From: HGM04593 sp045591315
Lineage (GTDB): Bacteria > Bacteroidota > Bacteroidia > Bacteroidales > Bacteroidaceae
Direction of reading: 5' to 3'
NCBI GenBank assembly: GCA_045591315.1
Contig: JAZNSN010000029.1
Coordinates: forward strand, 106,550 to 170,549
Length of the DNA stretch: 64,000 nt
The translations under genes and the position numbers were made by a program. The notes under the pieces were generated by a model, which made no database searches, was not told the origin of the DNA, and worked only from the letters and a program-made list of their open reading frames with translations. Positions 42,969 to 51,861 of this stretch are shown piece after piece (position 1 is the first letter of the stretch; each line of letters opens with the position of its first letter).

Positions 42969-45257
42969 TTATTGTTCGATGAAACGCTCGTTGAACATAA
43001 ACCAGCCGAGTGTAACACCTACGTTTACGCTCTTTTTGTGTGAACTGCAATAGTTTACATATCCGCTAATGGAAATCTTTGACACTCTTGCTGCGATTGT
43101 CAAGTCACATATGTACTGGAAATCGTTAAAATGCTTTTTGCTGAACCGCGCTGTTCCGTCAGCGTTCTCTTCTATTCTTCTATATGGAACGAAGAGATAG
43201 GCACTGGGTCTTATCTGGAAAAGATGCTTGAACTTTATTATAGGCGTCAATCCGCCGGCAACATATTGATGGGCCCTGAATTCAGGATCATAGTTGAAAA
43301 GAGAGTTCATTGTCGGAGTGAATGCACCGGCCTGCATCATCGTAGCCTGATAGGTCTTTGCCAAATGTCTGGTCGAGTAGTGTATCTGCATGTATGTTCC
43401 TAGAGTCAGATACTTCGATATCGTGTAATGGTCACGGCGTGTATATGTAAGCTGAAGCCATGACAATCTCTGTTTGTTGTTCTCTACCGGCACAATACCT
43501 CTGTACTTCTCATTTCCGACAAAGAATTGCGCAATAAGTGATTCATAAGATCCTGTGGTAGGGAAGACTTTCGCATCTAACGTATTGCCCCCGAACTTGA
43601 CGAATCCTCCAAACAGGGTGCTCTTGTTCATGTCGAACTGAGGATTGTTAAGGTCTAGAATGCTCAATGGCATATATCTGTCCTTTATTTCGGCAACACC
43701 AACACCTATTTCCGCTTTCTTTTTTGTAAGGAACGGCAACGATATCTTGGCCTTGGCAAACATTTCTCTCTGATGATTCAATGCTACAGAGTTCTCTTTG
43801 GAGAAAACATACTTGATGTTATAATAGTGTATAGTGGAGTAGGAACCGATAACCTTCAAAGATATCGGCAGGTCTGTAAGGAAATCGATGCGTCCCGAAG
43901 CCTGTACATTATTATATACCTTTCCGACCTGTCCGTCCAGAATAAACTCTTTTGAGTGGCGATGAAGATTGCGGAAGTGAAGTCCTAGATATATCTGGTT
44001 TGATATGCTTGTAGAGACCGCAGCTCCCATTTTAACCGTGAAAGCCGGATTCATCGTAACATCAAGATGAAGCGTGTATGTGCTGTCTTTCTCATTATAA
44101 ACAGCATGAGGAAGTATGGATTCAATGATTTCTCCGGAAAGCAAACTGTAATAGCCTCTTTTGCACTCTTGATAGTCAAATGTCTCTCCGCTCTTTTTAA
44201 ACTCCTTGATAATATGTTTCTTCTGTTCTTCGTTTACTCCGTTGACAACAATCTCCTTGAAGCGGAACTTCGGTATCTTCTTTTTGAAATTCTTTCGTTT
44301 AGCGGCCAATACATTGCTGTCTTCACGGCGTGCAATCCTTTTCTTTATTGAATCGACCCTGACTTTAGCAAAATGGTATCCCGACATTGTTATTTCATCA
44401 ATCTTATGGAAGTCGAGCAGATTGATTCCTTTGATTTTCATGTCCAGCAGCACACCTTTTTCTTCGGGCAGAGAATAGTCACTGCGTCCCATAACAAGAC
44501 CAATTGCCTGTCCCATAATATCTCTTTCGCCTGGCGGTTCTTCTTGGTTGTCGCTTACAACACTGCCGATAATTATGTCTGGATTGAAATCCTTTTCCAT
44601 TACATCTCTCGGAAAATTGTTGTATATGCCGCCGTCATACAAAAGCACGCTGTCAACCTTTATCGGCTTAAAGAAAAACGGGTAGCTCATTGATGCTCTT
44701 ACTGCATCACCGAGGTCTCCTTTTGAGAATATTACCTGTTTTTTGTTGTAAACATCCGAAGCGACACAACGGAAAGGAACCATCAGATTATCAAAGTTGC
44801 CTTCGCATGCGGCGTTTGGACCTGCAAAGATCTCAAGAAATCCCAAATTCATAGGAGTGGCCTTAACAAGGTTCATTGAGGGCTTGACTATCTGAAGCGA
44901 ATCCTTTATGTCAAAGTTTATACGCAGCATGTCAGGCACATCATTGTTCTTTCTGAAATAGAACATGTACCTCTGGTCCATTGTGCCTGTGTACCAACGT
45001 TGGAAATCATCGCTCTTTATTTTCTTGATCATCTCGTCAGGAGTATAACCCATGGAGTATAAGGCTGCAACAATGGCTCCCATAGATGTGCCGGCAACAT
45101 AGTCAATAGGTATATTGTTCTCTTCGAGCACTTTTATTACGCCTATATGCGCCAATCCCCTTGCTCCGCCGCCACTCATGACAAGACCTACGCTCTGAGC
45201 GAAGAGCATGACAGGGATAAAGCTCCCCAATATAACCGAAAGAATAATCTTCTTCAT
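42969..45257 (-). CDS. Patatin phospholipase with Omp85-type barrel
   Basis: Outer-membrane protein of 762 residues. A signal peptide (MKKIILSVILGSFIPVMLFA) is followed by a patatin domain with oxyanion loop GGGARG (29-34), nucleophile Ser58 in GTSMG and catalytic Asp in LLYDGGIYNNFP. A POTRA-like segment follows (FRFKEIVVNGVNEEQKKHIIKEF). The long beta-rich C-terminus ends in ITLG-type strands (VNVGVTLGWFMFNERF). This is the FplA/PlpD plan, type Vd secretion, in which the patatin is exported by its own barrel; Bacteroidetes versions are mostly uncharacterised. A TACTTTTG box (45287-45280) lies 22 bases upstream. Confidence 0.9.
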   Translation of the reverse strand: MKKIILSVILGSFIPVMLFAQSVGLVMSGGGARGLAHIGVIKVLEENNIPIDYVAGTSMGAIVAALYSMGYTPDEMIKKIKSDDFQRWYTGTMDQRYMFYFRKNNDVPDMLRINFDIKDSLQIVKPSMNLVKATPMNLGFLEIFAGPNAACEGNFDNLMVPFRCVASDVYNKKQVIFSKGDLGDAVRASMSYPFFFKPIKVDSVLLYDGGIYNNFPRDVMEKDFNPDIIIGSVVSDNQEEPPGERDIMGQAIGLVMGRSDYSLPEEKGVLLDMKIKGINLLDFHKIDEITMSGYHFAKVRVDSIKKRIARREDSNVLAAKRKNFKKKIPKFRFKEIVVNGVNEEQKKHIIKEFKKSGETFDYQECKRGYYSLLSGEIIESILPHAVYNEKDSTYTLHLDVTMNPAFTVKMGAAVSTSISNQIYLGLHFRNLHRHSKEFILDGQVGKVYNNVQASGRIDFLTDLPISLKVIGSYSTIHYYNIKYVFSKENSVALNHQREMFAKAKISLPFLTKKKAEIGVGVAEIKDRYMPLSILDLNNPQFDMNKSTLFGGFVKFGGNTLDAKVFPTTGSYESLIAQFFVGNEKYRGIVPVENNKQRLSWLQLTYTRRDHYTISKYLTLGTYMQIHYSTRHLAKTYQATMMQAGAFTPTMNSLFNYDPEFRAHQYVAGGLTPIIKFKHLFQIRPSAYLFVPYRRIEENADGTARFSKKHFNDFQYICDLTIAARVSKISISGYVNYCSSHKKSVNVGVTLGWFMFNERFIEQ

Positions 45258-45279
45258 TATGACAAATTGTAATTCCTGG

Positions 45280-45287
45280 CAAAAGTA
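45280..45287 (-). promoter_or_regulatory. -7 box of the patatin gene
   Basis: Minus-strand TACTTTTG fits the consensus. No TTTG occurs at the proper distance upstream. Confidence 0.45.
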
Positions 45288-45397
45288 TCAATAAAAAATC
45301 AAATACTACCGAAAGATAGTGCAGATTAATGCTTTGTAGTGATTTAGGATAATTGAAATCCAAAATGTGATATTGCACAACGGAACCGCTTTCTTCT

Positions 45398-46036
45398 TTA
45401 TTGTTCGAATATCAGTTTTCCGAACTGCTCGGGACGGTGAAAGCTCGGCTCTGCCCATTCAATAGGATTCCATGAGAGAAAATGAGGGGTGGGAAGTTCG
45501 TCCCCGCACTTGTAGAAGTTTGCTCCCATCTCTTTTCCGTCAAAACTTTCGATACCGCTGCGGAACAATGCTGTAGCCGGTATTATCTCAATAACACTCC
45601 AAGAATGTTCTCCCTTTCGCACTTCAAAAGGTTCTGTACCCAATGACGGAAAGCGCTTGACGCTGTTTATGACATTCATGTTTGCTGCTTCTTTTGGCGC
45701 ATCGGCCGGATGCCAGGCAAGCAGCAACTTGCCTATGCATGTACATTCAAAGTTATAATAGTCGAGATTGCCTTGTGGCGACACGAAGAACTCGACGCAG
45801 GGGTCGGTCCATGTACGTCCCTGATCTTCTGTTACGGCTGCTTTTATGTCATTTTCCGTTACGGTGAACTTGATATATACATTCTTGCCGTCATGAAAAA
45901 TTCTGAAAGCAGCTTCAGGAGTATATGGGAACTGCTCCGGCCAATTGCAGCAACCGATAGTATGCTCTGGCAACGTTGCGAATATCTTGTCCAAATCCTC
46001 TGCCTGTGTGATTTTGGGAACATTTATCGTTTTCAT
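45398..46036 (-). CDS. CBM9-like carbohydrate-binding protein
   Basis: 212 residues resembling the family 9 carbohydrate-binding module group found as single-domain proteins in Bacteroidetes. Seen: AAFRIFHDGKNVYIKFTVTE, WTDPCVEFFVSPQ, YYNFECTCIGKLLLAW, WSVIEIIPATALF, and the C-terminal HFLSWNPIEWAEPSFHRPEQFGKLIF. No signal peptide, so it would be cytoplasmic, which is unusual for a sugar-binding module. It lies upstream of and divergent from the glycogen synthase gene; a glycan-related role is inferred from context only. Confidence 0.8.
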   Translation of the reverse strand: MKTINVPKITQAEDLDKIFATLPEHTIGCCNWPEQFPYTPEAAFRIFHDGKNVYIKFTVTENDIKAAVTEDQGRTWTDPCVEFFVSPQGNLDYYNFECTCIGKLLLAWHPADAPKEAANMNVINSVKRFPSLGTEPFEVRKGEHSWSVIEIIPATALFRSGIESFDGKEMGANFYKCGDELPTPHFLSWNPIEWAEPSFHRPEQFGKLIFEQ

Positions 46037-46298
46037 ATACTTGTTTTTTTTGAGAATGATTACTTGTTGTAGTTATCGCTTCGCTAATATATATTAAAAA
46101 ATGCGTTAATCACTTCTTTTAGGAAAATAATTAATCTTTTTTCTGATTGTTTGTAACAATTTTTACCCTGTATCCAGTTTTCTTAAATCATTATTCTTGC
46201 TACACTCTGCATCTGTATGATTTTTTACTAAGCTTGTTTTTGCTTTCAATTCATTATACATATATCATCTGAAATTTTACTGTTCCAAAATAATTTAT

Positions 46299-46306
46299 TA
46301 ATTTTG
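46299..46306 (+). promoter_or_regulatory. -7 box of the glycogen operon
   Basis: TAATTTTG with a T-rich -33 region (TTTA, 46276-46279) about 19 bases upstream. RNA would start near 46312 and open with a hairpin. Confidence 0.55.
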
Positions 46307-46318
46307 CACACGAATAGA

Positions 46319-46337
46319 GAGAAAGGTGTCCTTTCTC
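46319..46337 (+). promoter_or_regulatory. 5'-leader hairpin of the glycogen operon
   Basis: GAGAAAGG paired with CCTTTCTC around TGT sits right at the predicted 5' end of the mRNA, about 65 bases before the start codon. A 5' stem like this can stabilise a transcript; no riboswitch family is recognised. The rest of the gap 46037-46300 shows no gene. Confidence 0.5.
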
Positions 46338-46401
46338 CCTATTGTTGTTATATGATATAGCTGTCCAAGAGTGAGCAACATGTTTTGAATTGTAATACAT
46401 A

Positions 46402-48063
46402 ATGAAAAAGAACGTATCTCTCCCGGAATATCTTTTTGAAATAAGTTGGGAGGTTTGTAATAAGGTCGGAGGTATTTACACCGTTGTATCAACAAAAGCA
46501 CGTACGCTATCGGCAGTTGAGGGCTTGAATGCAATATACATAGGACCCGACCTGTGGAAGGAGAAAGAGAATCCGCTTTTTACTGAAGATAAGCGTCTAT
46601 GGAACGGCTGGCGCAAGAGTGCTTGCAATGAAAAGCTTTCTGTACGTTGCGGCTATTGGGAAATACCTGGCCGTCCTAAGGTGATTCTGGTCGATTATAC
46701 AGGCTACATGGCCGACAAGGATGCTATATATGCCCAGTTGTGGAATGACTTCGGCGTTGACTCGCTTCATGGCTACGGCGATTATGATGATTCCATGATT
46801 TTTGGTTATGCAGTAGGAAAGGCCATAGAAAGTTTCTATAATTCAGTAATCAAAAAAGGTTGCAAAGCTGTTGTACAGGCTCATGAGTGGCAGAGCGGAA
46901 GTGCAGCACTCTATGTAAAGAAGCACTTGCCTGCAGTGGGTACTATATTCACTACACATGCAACCAGTACAGGGCGCTCAATCGCATCTAACGGCAAGCC
47001 ACTCTACGACTATTTCGAAGGATACAATGGCGACCAGATGGCAACAGAGCTCAATGTTGCATCGAAGCAGTCGGTAGAAAAGACTACAGCACTGAATGTC
47101 GATTGCTTTACAACCGTAAGCGAGATTACCGCACGCGAGTGCAAGCAGCTTATAGGCCGTGAATGTGATGTTATCCTTGAGAATGGCTTTGAGAAGGACT
47201 TTGTGCCTGTAGGCAAGGAGTTTGCTGCAAAGAGAAAGAATGCACGCGATGCACGTTTGCGTGTCGCACGTGCTCTGACCGGCGATACAATTTCGGATGA
47301 CGCTATAATAATAGGTATAGGCGGACGCATGGAGATGCGCAACAAGGGTATTGACATGTTCCTCGAATCTATGGCAAGACTCAATGCCTGTGAGGATATG
47401 AATCGTGATGTAGTCGCGTTTGTCGATGTACCTGCATGGTCGGGTGATGCACGTGCCGACCTTCTGGAACGTCTCGCATCGGAAGAGAATACATGGAATA
47501 CGCCTTTGACCGACCCTTATCTAACACACAATCTCAATAACTTCAATGAGGATGCCATAGCATGCACAATACGCAATATCGGTCTTGGCAACTACGACGG
47601 CAAGAGCCGTGTAAAGGTCATTTATGTTCCTTGCTACCTCAAAGGCAATGACGGTGTGTTCAATATGGAATATTACGATGTGCTTATCGGCAACGACCTG
47701 AATATATACCCTTCGTACTATGAGCCATGGGGATATACTCCGCTTGAAAGTGCAGCATTCCACATTCCGACAATCACGACAGCTCTCGCCGGTTTCGGCC
47801 TTTGGGTCAATTCGGTGCTCGGACGCGAAGGCAAGCTTGCCGATGGAGTAGAGGTGGTAAGCCGCAGTGACAGCAACTATTTCGCTGCAGTCGAGGTTAT
47901 TACAAAAACTATTTGTATCTTTGCAAAACTTTCCGAGAAAGAGGTTTCCGAGTGCAGGAAAAATGCTGCAAAACTCGCAGACAAGGCACTATGGAAACAC
48001 TTTATCAAGAACTATTATAAAGCTTATTCAACAGCACTTGCTGCCGCTGAAAAGAGAATTTGA
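46402..48063 (+). CDS. Glycogen synthase, GT3 (eukaryote-like) family
   Basis: Retaining glucosyltransferase that builds the alpha-1,4-glucan chain of glycogen. The GT3 type is common in animals and fungi and in Bacteroidetes. Seen: FEISWEVCNKVGGIYTVVSTKA for the nucleotide-sugar site, VVQAHEWQSGSAALYVKK, TIFTTHATSTGRS, and the Glu motif SYYEPWGYTPLESAAF. 553 residues is short against the eukaryotic enzyme (about 700), which has regulatory extensions. It lies 24 bases upstream of the glucan phosphorylase gene, placing synthesis and breakdown in one operon. Confidence 0.92.
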   Translation: MKKNVSLPEYLFEISWEVCNKVGGIYTVVSTKARTLSAVEGLNAIYIGPDLWKEKENPLFTEDKRLWNGWRKSACNEKLSVRCGYWEIPGRPKVILVDYTGYMADKDAIYAQLWNDFGVDSLHGYGDYDDSMIFGYAVGKAIESFYNSVIKKGCKAVVQAHEWQSGSAALYVKKHLPAVGTIFTTHATSTGRSIASNGKPLYDYFEGYNGDQMATELNVASKQSVEKTTALNVDCFTTVSEITARECKQLIGRECDVILENGFEKDFVPVGKEFAAKRKNARDARLRVARALTGDTISDDAIIIGIGGRMEMRNKGIDMFLESMARLNACEDMNRDVVAFVDVPAWSGDARADLLERLASEENTWNTPLTDPYLTHNLNNFNEDAIACTIRNIGLGNYDGKSRVKVIYVPCYLKGNDGVFNMEYYDVLIGNDLNIYPSYYEPWGYTPLESAAFHIPTITTALAGFGLWVNSVLGREGKLADGVEVVSRSDSNYFAAVEVITKTICIFAKLSEKEVSECRKNAAKLADKALWKHFIKNYYKAYSTALAAAEKRI

Positions 48064-48087
48064 AAATATTCATTTAATTAAAATAAT

Positions 48088-50652
48088 ATGATTGCAATTA
48101 GTAACACAAACCAACCAAGTTGGAAAACTGTTAATGTTAAATCTTACATTCCTGAGTCTTTGAAGCCACTTGAGGAATTGTCACGCAACCTTTGGTGGGT
48201 ATGGAACGAAGAGGCTAAGGAACTCTTCTCTATGCTCGACAGCGACCTGTACAAGGCATGTGCAGGCAACCCTGTACTTCTTCTTGAGAAGCTGGGTGTT
48301 GAGAAACTCGATGAGCTCTCTAAGGACAAGGCAGTCCTTGATAAACTTTCAAACGTTTATGACAACTTCCGTAGATATATGGACGTTAAGCCTAATGCAG
48401 AGCGTCCTTCAGTTGCATACTTCTGTATGGAGTATGGTTTGACAAGCGTACTGAAGATTTATTCAGGTGGTCTCGGTATTCTTGCCGGTGACTATTTGAA
48501 GGAGGCTTCCGACTCTAATGTCGATATGTGTGCAGTAGGTTTCCTTTACCGTTACGGTTACTTCACACAGTCACTTTCAATGGACGGTTCGCAGATTGCC
48601 AACTATGAGGCGCAGAACTTCAACCAGCTTCCTATCGAGCGCGTTTACGAGGCCGATGGCGTAACTCCGCTGGTTATCCATGTTCCTTACATCGACTATT
48701 ATGTACATGCAAATGTATGGAAGGTGAATGTAGGCCGCATCGCTCTCTATCTTCTCGATACAGATTTCGATATGAACAGCGAGTTCGACAAGCCTATCAC
48801 ACACAAACTCTATGGCGGCGACTGGGAAAACCGTCTGAAGCAGGAGATACTGCTCGGTATCGGTGGTATGATTGCTTTGGAGAAGATGGGTATCAAGAAG
48901 GATATTTACCACTGCAACGAGGGTCACGCAGCACTCTGCAACCTATATCGTCTGACACAGTACATCAAGACCGGCTACACATACGAAGAAGCTCTTGAGA
49001 TTGTACGTTCAAGCAGCCTTTACACTGTTCACACTCCGGTTCCTGCAGGTCACGACTACTTCGACGAGGCTCTCTTCGGCAAGTACATGAGAGGCTATGC
49101 AAGCCAGCTCAACATAACATGGGACGACCTCATGAACCTCGGACGTATCAATGCCGGTGACAAGAACGAGCGTTTCTGCATGTCAACATTCGCTTGCAAC
49201 ACTTGCCAGGAAATCAACGGCGTGAGCCGTCTCCACGGTAAGGTTTCAAAGTCAATGTTCGCAGGTATCTGGAAGGGTTACTATCCTGAGGAGAACCACG
49301 TAGGTTATGTAACCAACGGTGTTCACTATCCTACATGGGTGGCTCCTGAGTGGGACGAGCTCTACAGAAAGAACTTCGACCCAAGCTTCATCAATGACCA
49401 GTCTAACGAGGATATTTGGCATGCAATTGACAAGATTTCAAACGAGACTATCTGGAACACCCGTGTTGCTCGCAAGAAGATGCTTATCAACTACATCAAG
49501 AAGGCGTTCAGCGAGGATTGGTTAAAGAATCAGGGTGACCCTATGCGTATAGTTGATGTTGTGAAGAAGATTAACCCCGATGCGCTTGTTATCGGTTTTG
49601 CACGTCGTTTCGCAACATACAAGCGTGCTCACCTTCTCTTCACAGACCTTGACCGTCTCGCTAAGTTGCTCAATAACCCGGAGCGTCCTATCCAGTTCCT
49701 CTTTGCAGGTAAGGCTCACCCGCACGACGGTGCAGGCCAGGGCTTGATAAAGAAGATTATCGAGGTTTCTCGCCGTCCTGAGTTTGTAGGCAAGATCATC
49801 TTCCTTGAGAACTACGATATGGACCTAGCAAAGCTGCTCGTTTCAGGTGTTGATATCTGGATGAACACACCTACACGTCCTCTTGAGGCTTCAGGTACAT
49901 CAGGTGAAAAGGCTCTTATGAACGGTGTCCTCAACTTCTCAGTCCTCGACGGCTGGTGGTGCGAGGGTTACAAGCCAGGTGCAGGTTGGGCTCTTAAAGA
50001 GGAGCGTACATACCAGAATCAGGAGTTCCAGGACCAGCTCGATGCTGCTACAATCTATACTCTCCTTGAGAACGAGATTCTGCCAATGTACTACAACCGC
50101 AACGGCAAGGCTTACTCAGACGAGTGGGTACAGTGCATCAAGCGTTCTATAGCAGAGATCGCTCCTCACTTCACAATGAAGCGTCAGCTCGACGACTACT
50201 ACAGCAAGTTCTACTGCAAGCAGGCACAGCGTTATCACCACCTTATAGCTAACGACTCGAAGGTTGTTCGTGAGCTCGCCAAGTGGAAGGAAGAGGTTGC
50301 TGCAAAGTGGAATGCAGTAGAAGTCCTTTCTGTTGAAGGCGATTCAGACTTCCTGAACGGTGCAATGTCTGCAGCTGACAAGTACAATGTAACCGTAAAG
50401 GTTGACGAGAAGGGACTTGACAATGCTGTTGCTATTGAGCTCGTTGTTATTGCTCCTGATTCTAAGGGCAACGACCGTGTATTCATGACATATCCTCTTG
50501 AGGTTGTCAAGCGTGAGGGCAACGTGTTCACATTCGGTGCTGAGATTGCTCCTACCAATGCAGGTGAGTTCAAGATTGCATTCCGTATGTATCCTAACCA
50601 TGAGGAACTTCCTCACCGTATGGACTTCGCATACGTTAAGTGGTTCGCGTAA
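48088..50652 (+). CDS. glgP: Alpha-glucan phosphorylase
   Basis: PLP-dependent GT35 enzyme releasing glucose-1-phosphate from glycogen or maltodextrins. It is the shorter bacterial/archaeal type with N-terminal WKTVNVKSYIPESLKPLEELSRNLWW. Active-site stretches include YFCMEYGLTSVLKIYSGGLGILAGD, YVTNGVHYPTW and EASGTSGEKALMNG, which carries the PLP lysine, then LDGWWCEGY. A C-terminal beta domain (about residues 745-854) lies beyond the catalytic core. Co-transcribed with the GT3 synthase and ended by a perfect 14-base hairpin. Confidence 0.95.
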   Translation: MIAISNTNQPSWKTVNVKSYIPESLKPLEELSRNLWWVWNEEAKELFSMLDSDLYKACAGNPVLLLEKLGVEKLDELSKDKAVLDKLSNVYDNFRRYMDVKPNAERPSVAYFCMEYGLTSVLKIYSGGLGILAGDYLKEASDSNVDMCAVGFLYRYGYFTQSLSMDGSQIANYEAQNFNQLPIERVYEADGVTPLVIHVPYIDYYVHANVWKVNVGRIALYLLDTDFDMNSEFDKPITHKLYGGDWENRLKQEILLGIGGMIALEKMGIKKDIYHCNEGHAALCNLYRLTQYIKTGYTYEEALEIVRSSSLYTVHTPVPAGHDYFDEALFGKYMRGYASQLNITWDDLMNLGRINAGDKNERFCMSTFACNTCQEINGVSRLHGKVSKSMFAGIWKGYYPEENHVGYVTNGVHYPTWVAPEWDELYRKNFDPSFINDQSNEDIWHAIDKISNETIWNTRVARKKMLINYIKKAFSEDWLKNQGDPMRIVDVVKKINPDALVIGFARRFATYKRAHLLFTDLDRLAKLLNNPERPIQFLFAGKAHPHDGAGQGLIKKIIEVSRRPEFVGKIIFLENYDMDLAKLLVSGVDIWMNTPTRPLEASGTSGEKALMNGVLNFSVLDGWWCEGYKPGAGWALKEERTYQNQEFQDQLDAATIYTLLENEILPMYYNRNGKAYSDEWVQCIKRSIAEIAPHFTMKRQLDDYYSKFYCKQAQRYHHLIANDSKVVRELAKWKEEVAAKWNAVEVLSVEGDSDFLNGAMSAADKYNVTVKVDEKGLDNAVAIELVVIAPDSKGNDRVFMTYPLEVVKREGNVFTFGAEIAPTNAGEFKIAFRMYPNHEELPHRMDFAYVKWFA

Positions 50653-50676
50653 TAGCTTTATAATTGTATAACTCGA

Positions 50677-50717
50677 TGACTCCGGGCAACCTTACTGTTG
50701 CCCGGAGTCATTTTTTT
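50677..50717 (+). terminator. Terminator of the glycogen operon
   Basis: A perfect 14-base GC-rich stem, TGACTCCGGGCAAC paired with GTTGCCCGGAGTCA, loop CTTACT, followed by seven T. Confidence 0.95.
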
Positions 50718-50899
50718 GTATTCTACTCACACGAATATAAACCGATTTCACCCCAAATGCCGGTTTTTAGCCAAGAACTGCACAATCCTTTCCCTCATTT
50801 TCTTCCGGCAAACTGCATGAGGCTAATTTTGTACAAGAAACGGATGCCGGAATAACTTCCTCCTCCAAAGAGGAACACATCTTACATTATCCAGATTCT

Positions 50900-50931
50900 A
50901 TTGCATGTTAACACAATCTATAATATATTTG
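50900..50931 (+). promoter_or_regulatory. Promoter of the HlyIII gene
   Basis: ATTG (50900-50903), a 20-base spacer and TATATTTG (50924-50931). The ATG start codon is at 50937, so transcription would begin at or beside the start codon and the mRNA would be leaderless. Confidence 0.65.
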
Positions 50932-50936
50932 TCATA

Positions 50937-51599
50937 ATGAACAATAACGAGAAAATATACATAAAGGAAGAAGAACGCCTGAATGTCATTTCGCATGCAT
51001 TGGGTGTGGCAGGCGGAATAGCAATCGGTGTGCTCTTCCTGTATGAAACAATTACAAGAGGAGGTGATGCAATAGCTGTAATGAGTGTTGCTCTATATAT
51101 CTTCGGAATGCTCAGCTCCTATATATTCTCAACAAGCTATCATGCATGCAAGCAGGGTAGCAGCAGGAAGAGAAATCTTCGCAAGCTTGATCATTGTGCA
51201 ATATATTGGCATATTGCCGGCAGCTATTCACCGTTGACACTGATTGCCATGCGCGATGTGGGTTACTGGGGGTGGGGCATATTCTTCTTCTGTTGGATAT
51301 GTGCAGCTGTCGGCACATCACTTAGCCTGTACTCATTAAAGAAACACAATATCTTTGAAACTGTATGTTTCGTGCTTATGGGACTGACCATTGTAGTTGC
51401 GATGAAGCAGTTCTATGAGTCGGTACCGTTGTCTGTTTTTCTTTGGGTAGTCGGCGAAGGTGTGGCATATATTACCGGAGCTGTTTTCTATAGTTTGCAT
51501 AAGGTAAAATATGTCCATGCGATTTTCCATGTTTTTGTCCTTATAGGTTCTGCATGCCACATGATTGCAGTATGGAAAGTGCTGACGACTTTTCTTTAG
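50937..51599 (+). CDS. Haemolysin III (HlyIII/YqfA) family membrane protein
   Basis: Seven-helix inner-membrane protein of the progestin/adiponectin receptor-haemolysin III superfamily, relatives of which are proposed metal-dependent hydrolases. Conserved features are NVISHALGVAGG, STSYHACK with Ser/His, LRKLDHCAIYWHIAGSYSPL with Asp and His, and the final VHAIFHVFVLIGSACHM with paired His. 220 residues, the usual length. Start at ATG 50937 (MNNNEKIYIKEEERLN) because the promoter box ends at 50931. Confidence 0.92.
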   Translation: MNNNEKIYIKEEERLNVISHALGVAGGIAIGVLFLYETITRGGDAIAVMSVALYIFGMLSSYIFSTSYHACKQGSSRKRNLRKLDHCAIYWHIAGSYSPLTLIAMRDVGYWGWGIFFFCWICAAVGTSLSLYSLKKHNIFETVCFVLMGLTIVVAMKQFYESVPLSVFLWVVGEGVAYITGAVFYSLHKVKYVHAIFHVFVLIGSACHMIAVWKVLTTFL

Positions 51600-51796
51600 A
51601 ATTTCAAAACTTCCTTAATCCAAAATAAGGGTCTGAGATTCCGATATTCCGATACTTTTATCGGGGACGTTGAAAATATGCGATTCTCAGGGCTTTATTT
51701 TGTGTGGTTTTCGCAGCGTGAAACATCTCTAAGGCATATTTTTACACTAATTTTCTGTATAGAAAATCTTCTGATTTGCTATCTTGTATTCATTTA

Positions 51797-51828
51797 ATTG
51801 TTTTTTTGGTAATAAAAGGGTAAATTCG
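51797..51828 (+). promoter_or_regulatory. Promoter of murB
   Basis: ATTG (51797-51800), a 20-base spacer and TAAATTCG (51821-51828), giving a leader of about 28 bases before ATG 51862. Confidence 0.55.
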
Positions 51829-51861
51829 CATTGAATAATATCCAACAGGAAAGTTACTAAG

